DNA of 64,000 bases. Origin: Ceriagrion tenellum. Taxonomy: Eukaryota > Arthropoda > Insecta > Odonata > Coenagrionidae. The notes below the pieces were generated by a model. The model was not told the DNA's origin. It did not search any database and saw only the letters and a list, made by a program, of their open reading frames with translations. The stretch lies in the NCBI GenBank assembly GCA_963169105.1, contig OY720632.1:189720448-189784447 (forward strand). The letters run 5' to 3'. The position numbers were made by a program, and so were the translations under genes. Positions 45,851 through 58,554 of this stretch are shown one piece after another (the first letter of the stretch is position 1; the number at the start of each line of letters is the position of its first letter).

Positions 45851-46424
45851 AGGGCATCGATGTGGCTGAGGAGGGCCTAGGGGAAAGCGAGACTGGTAGA
45901 CAATGGCAGACAGGAGACAAACTACACAAGGCGTAGACACAAAAGCTTTGTGTCTTCTATAACTGAAGGTATCTTGATGGAGTGGACAAACACTAAATAA
46001 GGGTTTTCACAGGACAAAAGAGCTTAAACAGGGAAGGAGAAAAGCACCAAAAGAGGAGCACTTAAGACAGGAATGCTGAAAATCACTAGAGCAAGTGTAG
46101 TACGTGTCTTCCCACTGGCAACCATGTATTTGGGCAATGCTATTGTGTGTTCATAAAAGGTTGAATGGTTTGTATCTAAGCGGTTTTAATGGCTAACATA
46201 CAGACTTGCATCAGGATTTGTTTTTACCAAAATTCAAGTTGCATTGGTCCTCACGAAACCAGTTTATGTTCTATAACAAGGTATATCTGTACTTGCTGAA
46301 AGACAGCAGATGTCTGGGAAAATTAAGACATTTGGCAGGCCTACCAACTGATGACTTGAAATTCTCATTTGCTGACAGTCATGAGAATTATTTTGCTGAT
46401 TTTAACTCTTTATTTTCTTCACAG
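45851..46424 (+). other. End of MSH6 intron 6
   Basis: 5' part of the LINE may extend to about 45930; beyond that nothing is recognised up to the exon 7 acceptor. Confidence 0.45.
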
Positions 46425-46560
46425 GGTGATTTTGCTCACTCAGGTTTTCCAGAGATTGCATACTCTCGTTTTGCTCCTTTACTTGTTGAAAAGGGCTACC
46501 AGGTGGCTCGTGTCGAGCAGACAGAAACTCCAAACCTCATGGAGGAGCGTTGCAAATCCC
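46425..46560 (+). CDS. MSH6: MSH6 exon 7 (domain I, continued)
   Basis: Acceptor attttcttcacag, donor CCC|GTAAGT, phase 0 in and phase 1 out. It encodes GDFAHSGFPEIAYSRFAPLL and GYQVARVEQTETPNLMEERC, among the most conserved MSH6 stretches. Confidence 0.97.
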
Positions 46561-49500
46561 GTAAGTTAAAATACCTTCATTTATACATATCCTACATGCT
46601 ATTCCCTTGTGGGGTGGTCGAGTTCAAAAAGTTTATTTTTGCTGATAGGCCTGTAAAACTGACTTAAATGTTTTCCTCCATGCTGCCTTATCCTTGCCTA
46701 CCTATTTTCCTTCAGTTACCCTCATACATATCCTCCTGTTTGCTTGACTGCTAATATTCCTCATCAGAGTGTCATGGCATGTGCATTTCTTGGTCAACCC
46801 CTTCCTCTCGCACTGTTCACTCCCCTCTCATATACACTAAAGTGTCGAATATCTAATGACTGATTAACACGTTGAGTGTGGGTGGCATAACATTGATGCC
46901 CAGCATAGTTCTCGCCAATAGGCGGGTGGCATCACACTGATGCCACTCCGGCCTATGTCATTCAATCGCTTCCGACGTAACTCCGCTCAGTTCCGTCTTT
47001 TCTTGTGATGGTTTCCCTCACATGCACGGGATTTTGCGACCTTGACATGCTTCCCATTTTCAAATGCACTTTATTTTTTTTTGCCATGGTTTACATTTGT
47101 AGAGTACTCTTTTATTTGAATTATTTTCTGCCTTTTCAAAATGTTTTGACCGTGATTTCTTCTTTTATACTATCAAATATCTTCATAAAATTTTATCGTA
47201 ATAGAAGGTTATTCATTCAGTTTTCCATCCTATTCTTATTTTTAAATCAATATTTTGTCAAAATCTTAATTCTATTTCTTCGATGAAAAATATTTTCATA
47301 TTACAAAATATGTTTACTACAGTAGAAACTCGAAATTACAAAGTCGATTGGACCAGAAAAATCGGCACTTCGTAATATCGAGTTTTGTATGAACGAGTAT
47401 CTTTCAAGAGCATTGCGATGAAGCTGTTTTTTTGTTTCCTTAAATTACGATGCACTCTCGGGACATACTTGCATGATGTATGAAGTTATAGTTTATGGAA
47501 GAATATTTAAATTTGTATTAATGCCAAAAGGGTGCTTAAAGTTGAACACTAATAAATTGTCAGAGGTTGATACGTCCGATTTCTGGGACTTCCACTGAGT
47601 CTTACTTCCACTGTGTCCATCTTTACATGGCGGATATCCTGAAAATTGGAAGAACTCCATCCATGCCCCGTGGAAATCTACAAATAGACATCTAATTTTT
47701 TTGTTTGTTTTCAATGAGTGAGAGATAGGCCATCAAGCGTCTTTGCATAATTTTCGCACAGTTTGGACTAAGCCTAGGAAGCTTCATAGCGCTATGTAAT
47801 TTCTTAACTAGAGAACTTGTAACTCTGGCGTGAGCATTGTATTGCAATACCATTAATATTGATTTATGCATACACCAAGGAAGCGTGTGACTTGTGCAAT
47901 CATTTGCACCAGATATAGAAATTAGAGGAATATATTTTCGAGAGAAGAAGATCATATGCTCTGTGTCAGGCATTATATATGTACCTATATTTAGCTAAGA
48001 CAGTGAAAAGAAGATTCTGTCGCAGAAACTATGCCATGGATGCATGTTATATATTTTGTACAAAAAATGATATGCCCATAAATTTCACAAAATAACAATC
48101 ATTATTCTCCCTTTGATTCAGTTAATTAGTGCGTGGTTATTTTCGAGACAATGGAGCTGAAAGAAGAGCTTCTAGGAGAGTCCAGCTAAATGTGTACCTC
48201 CTTTCAAAATTATTTTGTACAAGTCACGCAACGGTGAGGGTGAGATAGTTCCTTTTACACTTTATCGACTGCCAACAATGCTAAAATTACAAATCAATAA
48301 TTTTCGTTTTTCACTCTACTATGCGAAAGCTTCAGTTGTGTTTCTATTCAGTTTTGGTCGCTTTCTTTTCATTCATTAAATCTCCGACTTCATTTTAAGA
48401 TTTGATATTGAATTAAAATGTGGGATATTTTTGTATATCCTTTTTCCTCTGCTTACGATCAAGCATGGAGACTTTCGTCCGAGCATTGCAGCTCCAGTTT
48501 AGGCCATGAACCAAGCCGGAATCTGCTGCCTTACCCTCCTTTCCCCATCACTGTGGGGGTTACTCCATTCATCCTCTCACAAAAACAGCTGGAGTCCCAT
48601 GATCTCAGAGTATCTTACGCCACTAGGGAGGTTGATCTAGCTGTGAGTCAAGGCCAAAGGGTGAGCACGAAGAATAAACATCTAATGAATCATCGGCTTA
48701 GTGCCGAACAGTCACATCCTGTCTTCCTCCTCCTGGCTGCGTGGAGGATTTTATCATGAATCAAGATATGCACTCAAAACAATATTTTGGCTGTGTTAGA
48801 CCCATTGGCATGCACCGATTCCTTGAGATTGGGGGGGAATACTTAAAGGTCCCAAGAGTTGGTATTGGGGGGGTCTGCAGAGTCAGCTGGGGGCATCGCA
48901 TTCTGACCTAGTATGGAGTGGGTGGGAGGGGGGACACTAAGAGGCCTGATCTTCTGAAGGGCCTGTGTGAGGGTGATGGCTCATGCCCACCCATAGAACG
49001 GGTCACCTGAGGAAGAAATATGACCATATACTTCAGTTCTTCTGTTGAAAAAATCACTTATTTAACAAAAAATTATGTTATTTGTTTTTGCACTTTGCTA
49101 TGCTCCATAGTCACTTCCACTATGGCCTCTAATTTGGATTAATGAAAACTGAACTGGGAGTCAACATCATTAATAATTTGGAATCAATGTAATGAATGGA
49201 GAGCCAGCAAAACTTCATTCTTTTTGGGAGAGATCAGGACTTGGTCATTATCGTCTTCGTCGCTGCTTTCCTTACTGGGCCCTGCCACAGGCACTTCCGT
49301 CGCTGGCTGTAGCATTCAATGTACACAAGCTTGGAGATCGTCATCCATTGACAAATAATCGCTGGGGATTGCAGTCAATGAACTGCCCACTTGCGACAAG
49401 TAATTTTGGAAATCACTTGCCAAACCTCTTATCTCGATAGTCATTTTATCATGTACCTCTTCCTAAAGATTGAAATTGACAAATAGATATTCATTTCTGG

Positions 49501-50471
49501 CACTAACAGGAATTCATTCACAACTAAGGTAGTTTTATCAAAGACTAACCTCAGGAACAGGGTAATCAGGTGCTGGGAAAGGGAATCCTGCTGCTCTCCA
49601 ACCATTAATAATTGTTTTTGAGGATACCTCATTCCATGACTATTCACATTCTATGACTAAATTGTGGATAACAGTACCCGAATAAATATTCACCAATGGT
49701 CTCTTCTACCGATCTTCCCATGCTCTCTCGTCTTTCGTCTATCGCTCAGGGAAAATTACGTCACACCAATCAGAAATCATTTCACTGTCAAGTGAAAGAA
49801 TATGAAATTCCGACTATTTAATCTTGTATAACTCCGTAAATATTGAATGAATTTCCAAAATATTTTCACTGAGTAAGTTTTTGGTATGAAAGTAAAGTAT
49901 TAAGATCCGTATTCTTACAATTAAAATTTTGGAAAGTACCCAATTGCCACAGAAGGGACATTTGCCTGGGTTAGCTATAGCTTGTGGTGGGGGAATTGAC
50001 TGTAAGGAGCTTAAGTCATCCAAGGGTGCATTAGGGTGAGCCAAAATTTCAAAGTGTTGAAAATTTAAGGTCTTAAAGCTTAAAATTTTTTGCTTTTGAT
50101 ACCAACGTAATGCATACGAAATCTGGAGTCAACCCCTGGCAACCCGTGCAGCAGGGGTGCTAAACTTTCAAATTTAAAGACAGAATGAGCTTTCTCGCTC
50201 TTATCAGATACAAATGGCAAATATTAGTTGTGGTCAGGATTTGATCGAACCTCATCGAACCCATGGATTCGATATTTGATCCAATTCGAATCTGGTTGTG
50301 TGGGTGGCACAGTTTGGTGTAAACTCTTCACTGTATGTCGTTAATTTGTTCAAGATGTAACTTTGGAATTATCATTTTAACGCCGTTGAACTTCTAATGT
50401 GTGGTAATGTGGGTGAACATTCATTATGTCATGAAATATGCATTTCAGTAGAGATTATTATGGCTATTCAT
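46561..50471 (+). other. MSH6 intron 7, left part, with two transposon ends
   Basis: TTAACACGTTGAGTG at 46864 with two GTGGCATMACAYTGATGCC copies (46880-46960) looks like a piggyBac-type terminus. CAGTAGAAACTCGAAATTAC at 47322 followed by ATCGGCACTTCGTAATATCGAG is a single Tigger-type end; its partner was not found. Open frames at 47692-47973 (minus), 48418-48759 (plus) and 49192-49440 (plus) show no motif. Confidence 0.5.
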
Positions 50472-50549
50472 ATAAGAAGGCAGTGTTGTGCACAACAATG
50501 CCTTCTTATCTAAATTAACTTAAAGAAGGCAGTGTTGTGCACAACAATA
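50472..50549. repeat. 38-bp near-perfect palindrome plus a partial direct copy
   Basis: 50472-50509 is self-complementary except for one base pair and centred on GTTGTGCACAAC. The left 26 bases recur at 50523-50548. Confidence 0.9.
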
Positions 50550-52984
50550 TAATATATATTATACTAATCACTTTTCCAAATATTGAAAGGAAAGGGAGGT
50601 AGTTCTCTCCATATCACAAAGAAGTCATTATATTAGAATGATGACTGTACAAGTTGGTCGACATGAACTCGAGTCAGGGTTTGAAACTTTGTTGCATCAT
50701 TTTGTGCAATGTTCTGATACAATACCCTATGGTTGAGCCACTAACATACTGTGGTAATGCACAAAAAAATGTTCAATTTTATCAAGAAAAATAGGAAAAG
50801 TCTTCAATTTACCAAAAAATGTACTTGAAAGATTTAGAAACACCTTATTGGAAAATAAATTAGAATGCACAAGAATGAGTAAAAAATTCAGTTGTGTTCA
50901 CGTAACTTTCTTCCTTTATTCCTCTCTGAGAAAGAAATAGACTTTATTGTGGAGCAAATTTCTGTTTTGTTCTATTGTTCTATTTTCATAGGTAAATAAT
51001 TAGTTTTTAGATCAAGGGTAAGCTTAAAACAACTCATGGGTTCATAATTTTACAAGAAAATGTAAAAATATATTTGAATTTGTTTTTACTAATGTTAATA
51101 TTATACATATATTTATAATGATAAGGAACTGGGAAATGTAACCAAGGGATAGCAGGATTCAGATTCAAGATTTGGTATTTGAGATTCCATAAAAATAGAA
51201 GAGATTCGAATTTGGGATTCAGATTCAATAAATTTTGGATTCGACCCATCACCAGTAAATGTTAATATATTTTCTCTGTGATTGGTATATCCTTCCAAAA
51301 TGGACATTTTGCAAGACCATGACATCAATAAATTGCTGTGTTTATTGCCTAAATAATGGTTTTAAAAATGTTGGGTGGCCCTTGGTGCTAAGTGCACGTG
51401 TCTGTGTTCTTTAACTTTCATGGCTATTCCTTATTTTACTCATTATTCCTTGAAATTTCCCTCTTGTAAATGAAGATCATTACTAAATTTAATTGAATAA
51501 GGCTTATGACGTATGTATCCAAGGTATAAATAATATTCTCAGTTCATGAAAGTATAATCAAAAGGTTGCGAAGACAGACAGTCTAAAAGGTTTTGATCCT
51601 GTCTTATGCTGTTATTCTCCATGGTGATGGTTACCCGATCAAACATTAGTTCACCAGAGTATACTGTGCAAAACCATGACTGAGGTTAATATCCAAGCTT
51701 ATTGTGTATGGGGACTCTTTTTTATTGCTTGAAATAAATTTTAGCTGTCATTTCAGATTCATTTTCTAACAATTTCAACTTTCTAACTCCATTGCAAACC
51801 ACAGATCCTTCTACTATCGGCATCAAAATGATGTGCTGCAGTACTTTGAAAATGTATATCTGAGTCTGTGTAAATGCTAGTGCAGTGTTATAGACATTTT
51901 TTCAAGGCAATTTCATTGCAATTACAGTCATGTTTTTGATCATATCATCATATTCTGTCATTTTTTTATCAAATCAAATTTTTAGACTCACCAGGGCAAT
52001 AATAAAGAAAACTGCTTAGTGTACAGTTTTAATTTTCCAGGAAAAGTTCATAGAGATACATAAAATGGCAAATGCACATTTTTATATAACATACTTTGAT
52101 GTTAATTAATGAAATGCTTTAACATAATCTAGTCCTTCAATTTTTCCCTGAATCAAAAAATTATGGCTACACTTTTTAATTTATTTGTAATTTTAATATG
52201 ATCCATAATCTATGAAAATGTTATTATTTGTGAATGTTTATTATTTGAATTGATGCTGCATTGCCAATTTGGTGGTGCCATATGACTAGTCCCATTGAGG
52301 CAAGGCTGTTAAGTGTGGCAAAGGCAAGCAAGCCTGTTGAACCCCCTTTTCAAAATGCAGTGCAAGCAAATATACTAGACATAACCCACTCTTTGAGTAT
52401 TTCTAATGTTTATGTTCTTTCATTGCATTGACATTAATACATGACACTCACAGCAAAAGTTTTTCTTATCATATTTGTGTCAATTCACGAAAAGAAATGA
52501 GGTGAATTCATGAAAAGGTGAAATCTTCATATCAAATAGCACATTGGTATGCACTGCCAAATAAGTTACTTTGACTCAAATAGCCATCTATATAAGAGCA
52601 AGACTTAGGTACAATTAATTCATTCATTTATAGTATTGCAATATTAGGTTCTTGCAATGAACCACAGAATTCTTTTGTCCTATAAGAGTAAGTTTTAGAA
52701 AATAATGAATCCTTTAAATACAAGAGAAATCGGTAACATAAAAGTTTTAAAAGTTACGGCATTGAAGATGCTTGCTGACTACTTCCTGGTGTTGCCCTGA
52801 AGTCAGGTCAGGGCTTGTCTTTTTTGTAATATTGGCATGGGATCCTTAAATTTATGCCTCTTGTATTGATTAGTCGTGAGGTTAACGGTATTTTAGCTTG
52901 ATTTACCTTGTAATGATGTATCTTTCCAATTTTAATGTACAAACAAATTCTAATTTTGGTGATCCATTTGTTCAAATAATACAG
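50550..52984 (+). other. MSH6 intron 7, right part
   Basis: 51155-51250 is made of GATTC/GAATC words, a simple degenerate repeat also seen at 50230-50300. Otherwise nothing recognisable. Confidence 0.45.
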
Positions 52985-53127
52985 TGAGCCGACCAACTAA
53001 GTTTGACCGTGTTGTTAAACGAGAGCTGTGTCAAATTACTACAAAAGGAACAAGGACTTTCAATGTTGCTGATGGGGATGCATGTGGAGCTGCTGGGAGC
53101 CACTTCTTGCTTGCCCTTACTGAAAAG
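52985..53127 (+). CDS. MSH6: MSH6 exon 8 (domain I to II junction)
   Basis: Acceptor aataatacag, donor AAG|GTAGTA, phase 1 in and phase 0 out. It encodes KFDRVVKRELCQITTKGTRT, then the variable DGDACGAAGSH and FLLALTEK that starts domain II. Confidence 0.96.
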
Positions 53128-53797
53128 GTAGTATTTTAAAAATTAATTTCTTGTGAATTTTCGCTGAAAATTGAGAAGCTATCATTGGTGGCTATGAAAG
53201 TGCGTTCAAATAAATTAAAAAAGTTTTTTTTTACTTTATAAGGAATATTTTTTGCTATTTTTTTTAATGCCTTCTCTTTCTCATGAAGCACATACGGGAC
53301 CCATAACCTGCTGTCAGGTTAAGGTATGAATTGTCACTTATGAGCAATTCTTTCAGGGAACTAAATTTTGCCTTCTCTCTCTCCTTATGTGATACTAAGA
53401 ACTTTGTATAAAACACAACCAAAAATGGTTGGTGAAACAAATACCAAAGAACTATATTGACTTATTGTGCTCAAGGTATTAGAAATTACTGCTTCAAACA
53501 ATTACAACTGTTTTGTTGGCAAGTCTTCAATCTTTGCCTTGTGAGTTGCTTAATGTTCTGGTGCAGTGATAAATAAAAAATTTTAGATTAGCTGGTTCCA
53601 AAGCAATGGCAGGTATAGATGGATTTTTAATATCATGTCTTCTCTCATTTTTCTTTCCCCATATATTGGTGTGAACTATACAGCATTCATAGGAGCCTTT
53701 ACAAGTGTTTATTTGTCGTTATGTGGGTGTCATAATTTTTTTCCCTTGCTAAACTGATTGTGGATCTCAATTGGACCCCTGCTTATTCACATTTCAG
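53128..53797 (+). other. MSH6 intron 8
   Basis: 670 bases, no feature seen. Confidence 0.6.
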
Positions 53798-53932
53798 TTA
53801 GTTTCTGCTGGATCTACCTATGGAGTCTGTTTTGTAGACACTACCATCGGCTCATTTTACATCGGTCAGTTTGAAGACGATCGTCACTGCTCCAGGCTTC
53901 GCACTCTGATGGCCCATTACCCACCCGTACAG
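53798..53932 (+). CDS. MSH6: MSH6 exon 9 (domain II)
   Basis: Acceptor cacatttcag, donor CAG|GTGAGC, phase 0 both ends, 45 codons. It encodes YGVCFVDTTIGSFYIGQFED and CSRLRTLMAHYPPVQ, the connector domain core. Confidence 0.97.
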
Positions 53933-54527
53933 GTGAGCCTTGATTACTGCTTATGGAATTTCTATGTGGAGATGCTTCATTGTATAGATATTTTAGTTCC
54001 CAGTAAATGGTGTTTTGTTGATGAGGTTTGTAAGTGCTTGAAGGAAGGTGATGTGTGAATGAGTTGTTCATTAGTTGCTGCTATTGATTGATTTGAGTAG
54101 AAAATTAATTATCTTATTTCTGATGGTTTTACTTGATCAGCTAACTTATTTTGCAATCTGGGAAGACTATAGTGCATACATAGAGTAATGGAAGACTTTT
54201 GGGCTCCTACTATATAACATCATCCAACCGAAGACCAGCAGATCCAAAGAAGAACAGTATCATGTTCATCCAAGGATTTGGACGTGTGACACTGTGATTC
54301 TTTGGAATTTTTTGCGGCCCAGACACTCTTAACTGGAGAAGGATGGGAGGGTCATTTGACCCATTTCAGAAGTGAATATTTTAGAATTGTAGATTTCGAT
54401 CAGTTGGGACACATCAGGACTGGTGCCCAATTACGCAGCAGCTTCACTCATGAGAATATCCTGTATGCATAAATGTTGAAATGGAAGAAAGATAACTGAA
54501 TTAGGTTTAGGTCGCTTGAGTGTTTAT

Positions 54528-54600
54528 TTAACCCTTTAGTATGCGCACCTCTCACGGTGATGTGAGTGAGTGCGTGGGGTCTTTCAATACCCCATTGGGA
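54528..54600 (+). mobile_element. piggyBac-type terminus (TTAA-CCCTTT)
   Basis: TTAACCCTTTAGTATGCGCACC begins here, followed by a CTCACGGTGATGTGAG hairpin. TTAA-CCC ends and subterminal hairpins are usual for piggyBac. It may be the right end of the transposase relic at 55430-56243, which lies in the matching orientation about 0.9 kb away. Confidence 0.5.
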
Positions 54601-55429
54601 ATTGTATACATCTTCGCCACTTTTATTTGTATTACACTGTTACTTTTGTATACTAGATGTCTGAAGCTGTATAAATTAATACACACATCCTTAATTTTAT
54701 TTTATCAGTTGTGCTTCGAAATATTATTTCATTTCTTCTATTTGCTAATTTCACGAGATATGGATACTCAAGACTCTGTTTTATTATTCATAGATCCTTT
54801 AAATGGTTAAATATTGTTTCGTGTAATATATTGGATTCTTCAAACCTTATTTAAATGATATCCTTTCAAAGACGTAATTTTTGTTATTATTTCATAGTAA
54901 ATATTTATGTCATATCATGTTAGATTTTTTCTCTGAACATTACTATGCTTAGTCCAATGAATAGTTCATCATCAATTGAACATCAATTTCAATAAAATAT
55001 CAATATTTTTGAAGTAGGTACATCATAAATAATATTTATTATTTTTGCCTTTTCTTAAATATTTAATCAGGGTGAGTGCACTTAAGATACTGATTATGTC
55101 ATTCATTTTGAGGGTTACAGCAATGTTAAAAAACAATGGAAGGTCAAAGTAAGTCATATTTATTTATATTCATTAAAATTATCAAATAATGAGGGCATAT
55201 ACCTAGTTTTCATGTGTTTTACATGCATTGTTTTAAAACAGTGGCTGATTTGTTTCTTTGTCCAAATTTCTCGGGCAAGTAGTGCACTCTTACTTTCAGA
55301 TCTAACTCATTGTGCCCCAAAGATGTGGACCCCAAAATTTTTTTGTGCTTTCTTACGAAGAGATCTAGGTGCATACTTGGATGCTGCTCTTTTTTTAATC
55401 TGCCCGTGAATGAGTCCCCGACCAATCGC

Positions 55430-56243
55430 TCTCAGAAATAACCACTGAACTAGCTTACTTTCTGGAGTTTTTGCACATTAAATTATTTGTGCGTTGATGC
55501 CTCCTATATGAAGAACTCTAAGAAACATGGCTAATGGCCAATGTTTGCAATGTTTCGTGGTACTGTATGTCTAACACATTTTATCAGCAGTGTAACTCCT
55601 GACTTCGTGAAATTATAGTCACTGATGATTTCAGGCTTATGCATTTCTCCCGATCTGTCATCAATTGCAGTATTGTGATGCATAGACAAAACCATTCTGA
55701 CATTTCGGTTTTTCTTCGTAACGTAAGATAAGAGCATCAAGTGTTTCGGAAAGGCAAAAATGCTAGTTCCCACAGCTCTATAAATTAGATAATTCCAGTA
55801 AAATTTCAATATAGTTTTTCCTCAGAGTGTCTAAGTATCCATGATAAAAACAAGTGTCTGCAAAAACAACAACCTGATGATGGCATGAAGTTGCTGAAAC
55901 CGGGGTTGTATTTAAAAAAAGTTGTGTGGATTGAAACAAACTTGCTTTTATCATGGATATTACTCACTTTCACAAAGTGAAGCCGGAGACGATTACTTAT
56001 GTCTAAGTATGTCATCCTATTCTCTAACAACTCTTTTACTAAGGGGATACTACTGAACCAATTGTCAGCTGTGATGTTTTGTTCAGTTCCTGCTATTGTT
56101 TTCACTAAATGCATCACAATATCACATGGCCGATTGGACGGGCAGAAAGGTCCTTCTGGCTGGGTTCCAAGATAAACTTCCATATTATCTGTGTACATCG
56201 TTCTACATTTTGCTGGCTTGCTTGGAACTGACGAAAGGGACAT
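55430..56243 (-). pseudogene. piggyBac-type transposase remnant, split by a small retroposon
   Basis: The minus strand from 56243 encodes YTDNMEVYLGTQPEGPFC, then VKTIAGTEQNITADNWFSS and IPLVKELLENRMTYL, the first catalytic region of piggyBac proteins. A 161-base insertion (55839-55999) interrupts it. The frame resumes with ILRHSEEKLY and, at 55809-55531, with HHNTAIDDRSGEMHKPEII and a damaged FTKSGV block. The cysteine-rich C-terminus is not clear. Its N-terminal part is displaced or destroyed by the pogo-type element to the right. Confidence 0.85.
55839..55999 (+). mobile_element. 161-bp retroposon with hammerhead-like core and 11-bp target duplication
   Basis: TGTCTAAGTAT flanks the segment exactly (55828-55838 and 56000-56010). 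Inside are CTGATGA (55874-55880), a GGCA/TGCT stem II, GAAAC and a CGGGG-type stem III. A further inverted pair, ATCCATGATAAAAACAAGT near the left end and its complement at 55949-55968, brackets that core. It looks like a 5'-truncated pseudo-LTR of a Penelope-like element. Confidence 0.75.
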
Positions 56244-56263
56244 TTACGTCGAAAAGGTATTAA

Positions 56264-57608
56264 TTTCCGTAATTTTCCAATTATAATATACGCACGCTAT
56301 AAGACTTTATGGCGAGCACAATGTAAGAATTTACTTATCACCATGTATAACATGCAGTCGGGTTTTTGTCGGCTTTTAGTTTAGCTTTAGTCTGCATTCT
56401 ACGCCGCTCAGCGCCCGAAAGATCACAGTGCAAGCAGTAATGCTGCCTATGGATGGCTTTTCCCCTTGTTCTTACATGCCCCTTGGTTTCTCAATGTGAC
56501 AATCTATTTATAGTAGGTTCTTCCCCTCCTTAACTTCCATGCATTTCTATGGAAATATTTGTCAATAAATGATGGAATTGCTACACTTTCGCTAAAAAGT
56601 ACCTATGTCTGTATTCAATTTGCCTCACCTTATGTCCATTCATGTCGGATTCTGTCCGATCTACTAGCGGAAGATACGTTACTCTGCCATTTGAAGATGT
56701 TACATTTCTGTGTAATATTTAAAAGAAAAACTCACCCTAAGAATTTTATATGGCCTCAGAATATGCTCATAGAGGCAAATAAATAGGCTGGATGGATGAA
56801 AATTCAACCAAAGATTGGCTGCGAATTGCAAAGATGCGGTTTGTAGATGTCATATGTTAGTTCTAGTTGCATTAGATGCCATCGAATGCCATGCATTAAG
56901 AATATGTTGTTTGAGAATGGCACAGATCTCGTCATTATTCCTGGAGGGATGACAAGCCAGTTGCTGGTGATGGATGTCAGTTGCAACTGTCCATTTAAGA
57001 CACAGATGCATAAAAAGTGAAATGAGTGGCTTTATTCCGGACCACATTCTTTGGCAACTTCAGGTGAGTCTAAGAAACTGGAGTTATCACTAATTAGTCA
57101 GTGGATTAAAAAGTCCTGGGATGCCATTGATTTATCTGTGACTAACCGAGGTTTTAAAATATGCTGCCTCATGAATGCAATAGATGGGTCCGACGACGAT
57201 TTGCTTAGAGGTGAAGAATGCATAGTGGGCAATGAGGAGGACAAATACGATGTCCTTGGCGACGCAATATATGCTGCCAGCCAGCATGATGTCAGTGCTT
57301 CACACTAACTGTTCGAATTAAGCGTGGATGGTAATTTTAAATTCGAAGGATTCAGTGCTTACAGTGTTAAAGACAAGAGGAACTGTGTGTAACTTTTTGT
57401 TTTAATAAATAAATTAAATTGATTCACTGAATTGTTTTTTATTAAAAATTGTAAAATCGAATACATATAAGTATGTTGAGATTACTTTAAATGTTATCTA
57501 TGGCCCAAATAAAATGTGATAAGTTCGTAACCATGTATAATATGCACCCTACTTTTTTGACAAATTTTCGCTGGAAAAAAATGCCTACTATATACAGAAA
57601 ATTACGGT
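56264..57608 (+). mobile_element. pogo/Tigger-type transposon remnant (C-terminal catalytic half)
   Basis: On the plus strand 56860-57300 encodes, through one or two frameshifts, LVIIPGGMTSQLLVMDVSCN followed by CPFKTQMHK, then LISQWIKKSWDAIDLSVTNR, GFKICCLMNAIDGSDDD. That order (third acidic residue region GMTSxLQxxD, then GFKKCCISNAxDG) is the end of Tigger-like DDE domains. Ends CCGTAATTTTCC (56274) and the complement of the right end (ACCGTAATTTTCTGTATATA, near 57590-57608) form inverted repeats. N-terminal part missing. It lies against the piggyBac relic. Confidence 0.75.
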
Positions 57609-58319
57609 ACTAACAAAGGCATTTTAGACAGGCTTCAGTGGTTCTGGGTGGATAGTTGTACAGTGTTTGAGAGCTGAGTGTAATTTCTTCTAGGATGCAC
57701 CTTCCCGGCGGAGTGACTAGATTCCATGTTCAGGATCTGACTTATTTCCTTTGAAGTTTTGCCCTATTTGGTGGGTGAACAATTCTCTGGTCTCTTGATA
57801 GTTCAGGCACTAAGGACTCAGTAAAAAATAAGGACTGGCTGGTAGATTATTTCAGGAAAATTTGTAATTTCTGAAAGTCATGGTCCTGAGCTTAATTTGA
57901 TAGAATTCCGTAATGATAGGGTGAAGTAAATGCTGCAATCATACATGCATAATTAATCTCCTATGGCGATGGTTTTGATGCTGTGCATCATCATCAGGTA
58001 AATAACAGATGGTCATTATAGACTGCTTGGCAGCCATGAGCAAAAGGTGACCTCTCCATCATTCCTTTGTTTCTGTGTTATTATGGATATTAATGTAGGA
58101 TCTCCGCCAAACATGACTGTTTTCCAAGTTCCATCAGAATATAAAGCTAGTGATTATGAAGCTGACTTGGTGAATTTGTGTGGTTTTAAAGCATAAAGAA
58201 CTTGTTACTTAGCTATTCCAGAAAGGGCAGTGAAGACATTTTTTTGTGTTGCCATGGTTTAGCTCCTGATCATCCTACGTTTTACATGAATCTTGATAAT
58301 TATTTCTTTTTCCTAAAAG
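57609..58319 (+). other. End of MSH6 intron 9, with a degenerate hammerhead-like motif
   Basis: On the minus strand 58005-57965 has CTGATGA (57997-57991) and a GATGC/GCATC stem II, but AAAAC replaces the invariant GAAAC. Probably a dead Penelope pseudo-LTR fragment. Nothing else seen. Confidence 0.45.
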
Positions 58320-58554
58320 GTATTGTATGAGCGAGGTTCACTGTCTCCAAAGACTTTACAACTTCTCGCATCACCCTCCTGTCCTGTGCCTCCAGGCCTC
58401 CAGTCATCTCTTTTCCCAGGAACTGAATTCTGGGATGCACAAAAAACACTTAAGGTTTTGATGGATGGCAAGTACTTCGTATCTGAGAAGAATAATGGTA
58501 ATACTAGTGGACCTGAATACTGGCCTCCTGCCCTTCGATCTTTGATTAGTGAAG
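58320..58554 (+). CDS. MSH6: MSH6 exon 10
   Basis: Acceptor ttcctaaaag, donor GAAG|GTAAGC, phase 0 in and phase 1 out. It encodes VLYERGSLSPKTLQLL, FPGTEFWDAQKTLKVLM and GPEYWPPALRSLISE, matching the second half of the connector and the start of the core domain. Confidence 0.96.

Noticed and set aside
48418..48759. 113-codon plus-strand open frame in intron 7
   Set aside because: No motif or homologous copy in the window, lies within an MSH6 intron, no splice evidence.
50180..51265. GATTCGA-rich segments at 50230 and 51170 as terminal repeats of one element
   Set aside because: Similarity is only in short GATTC words; no clear ends or target duplication.
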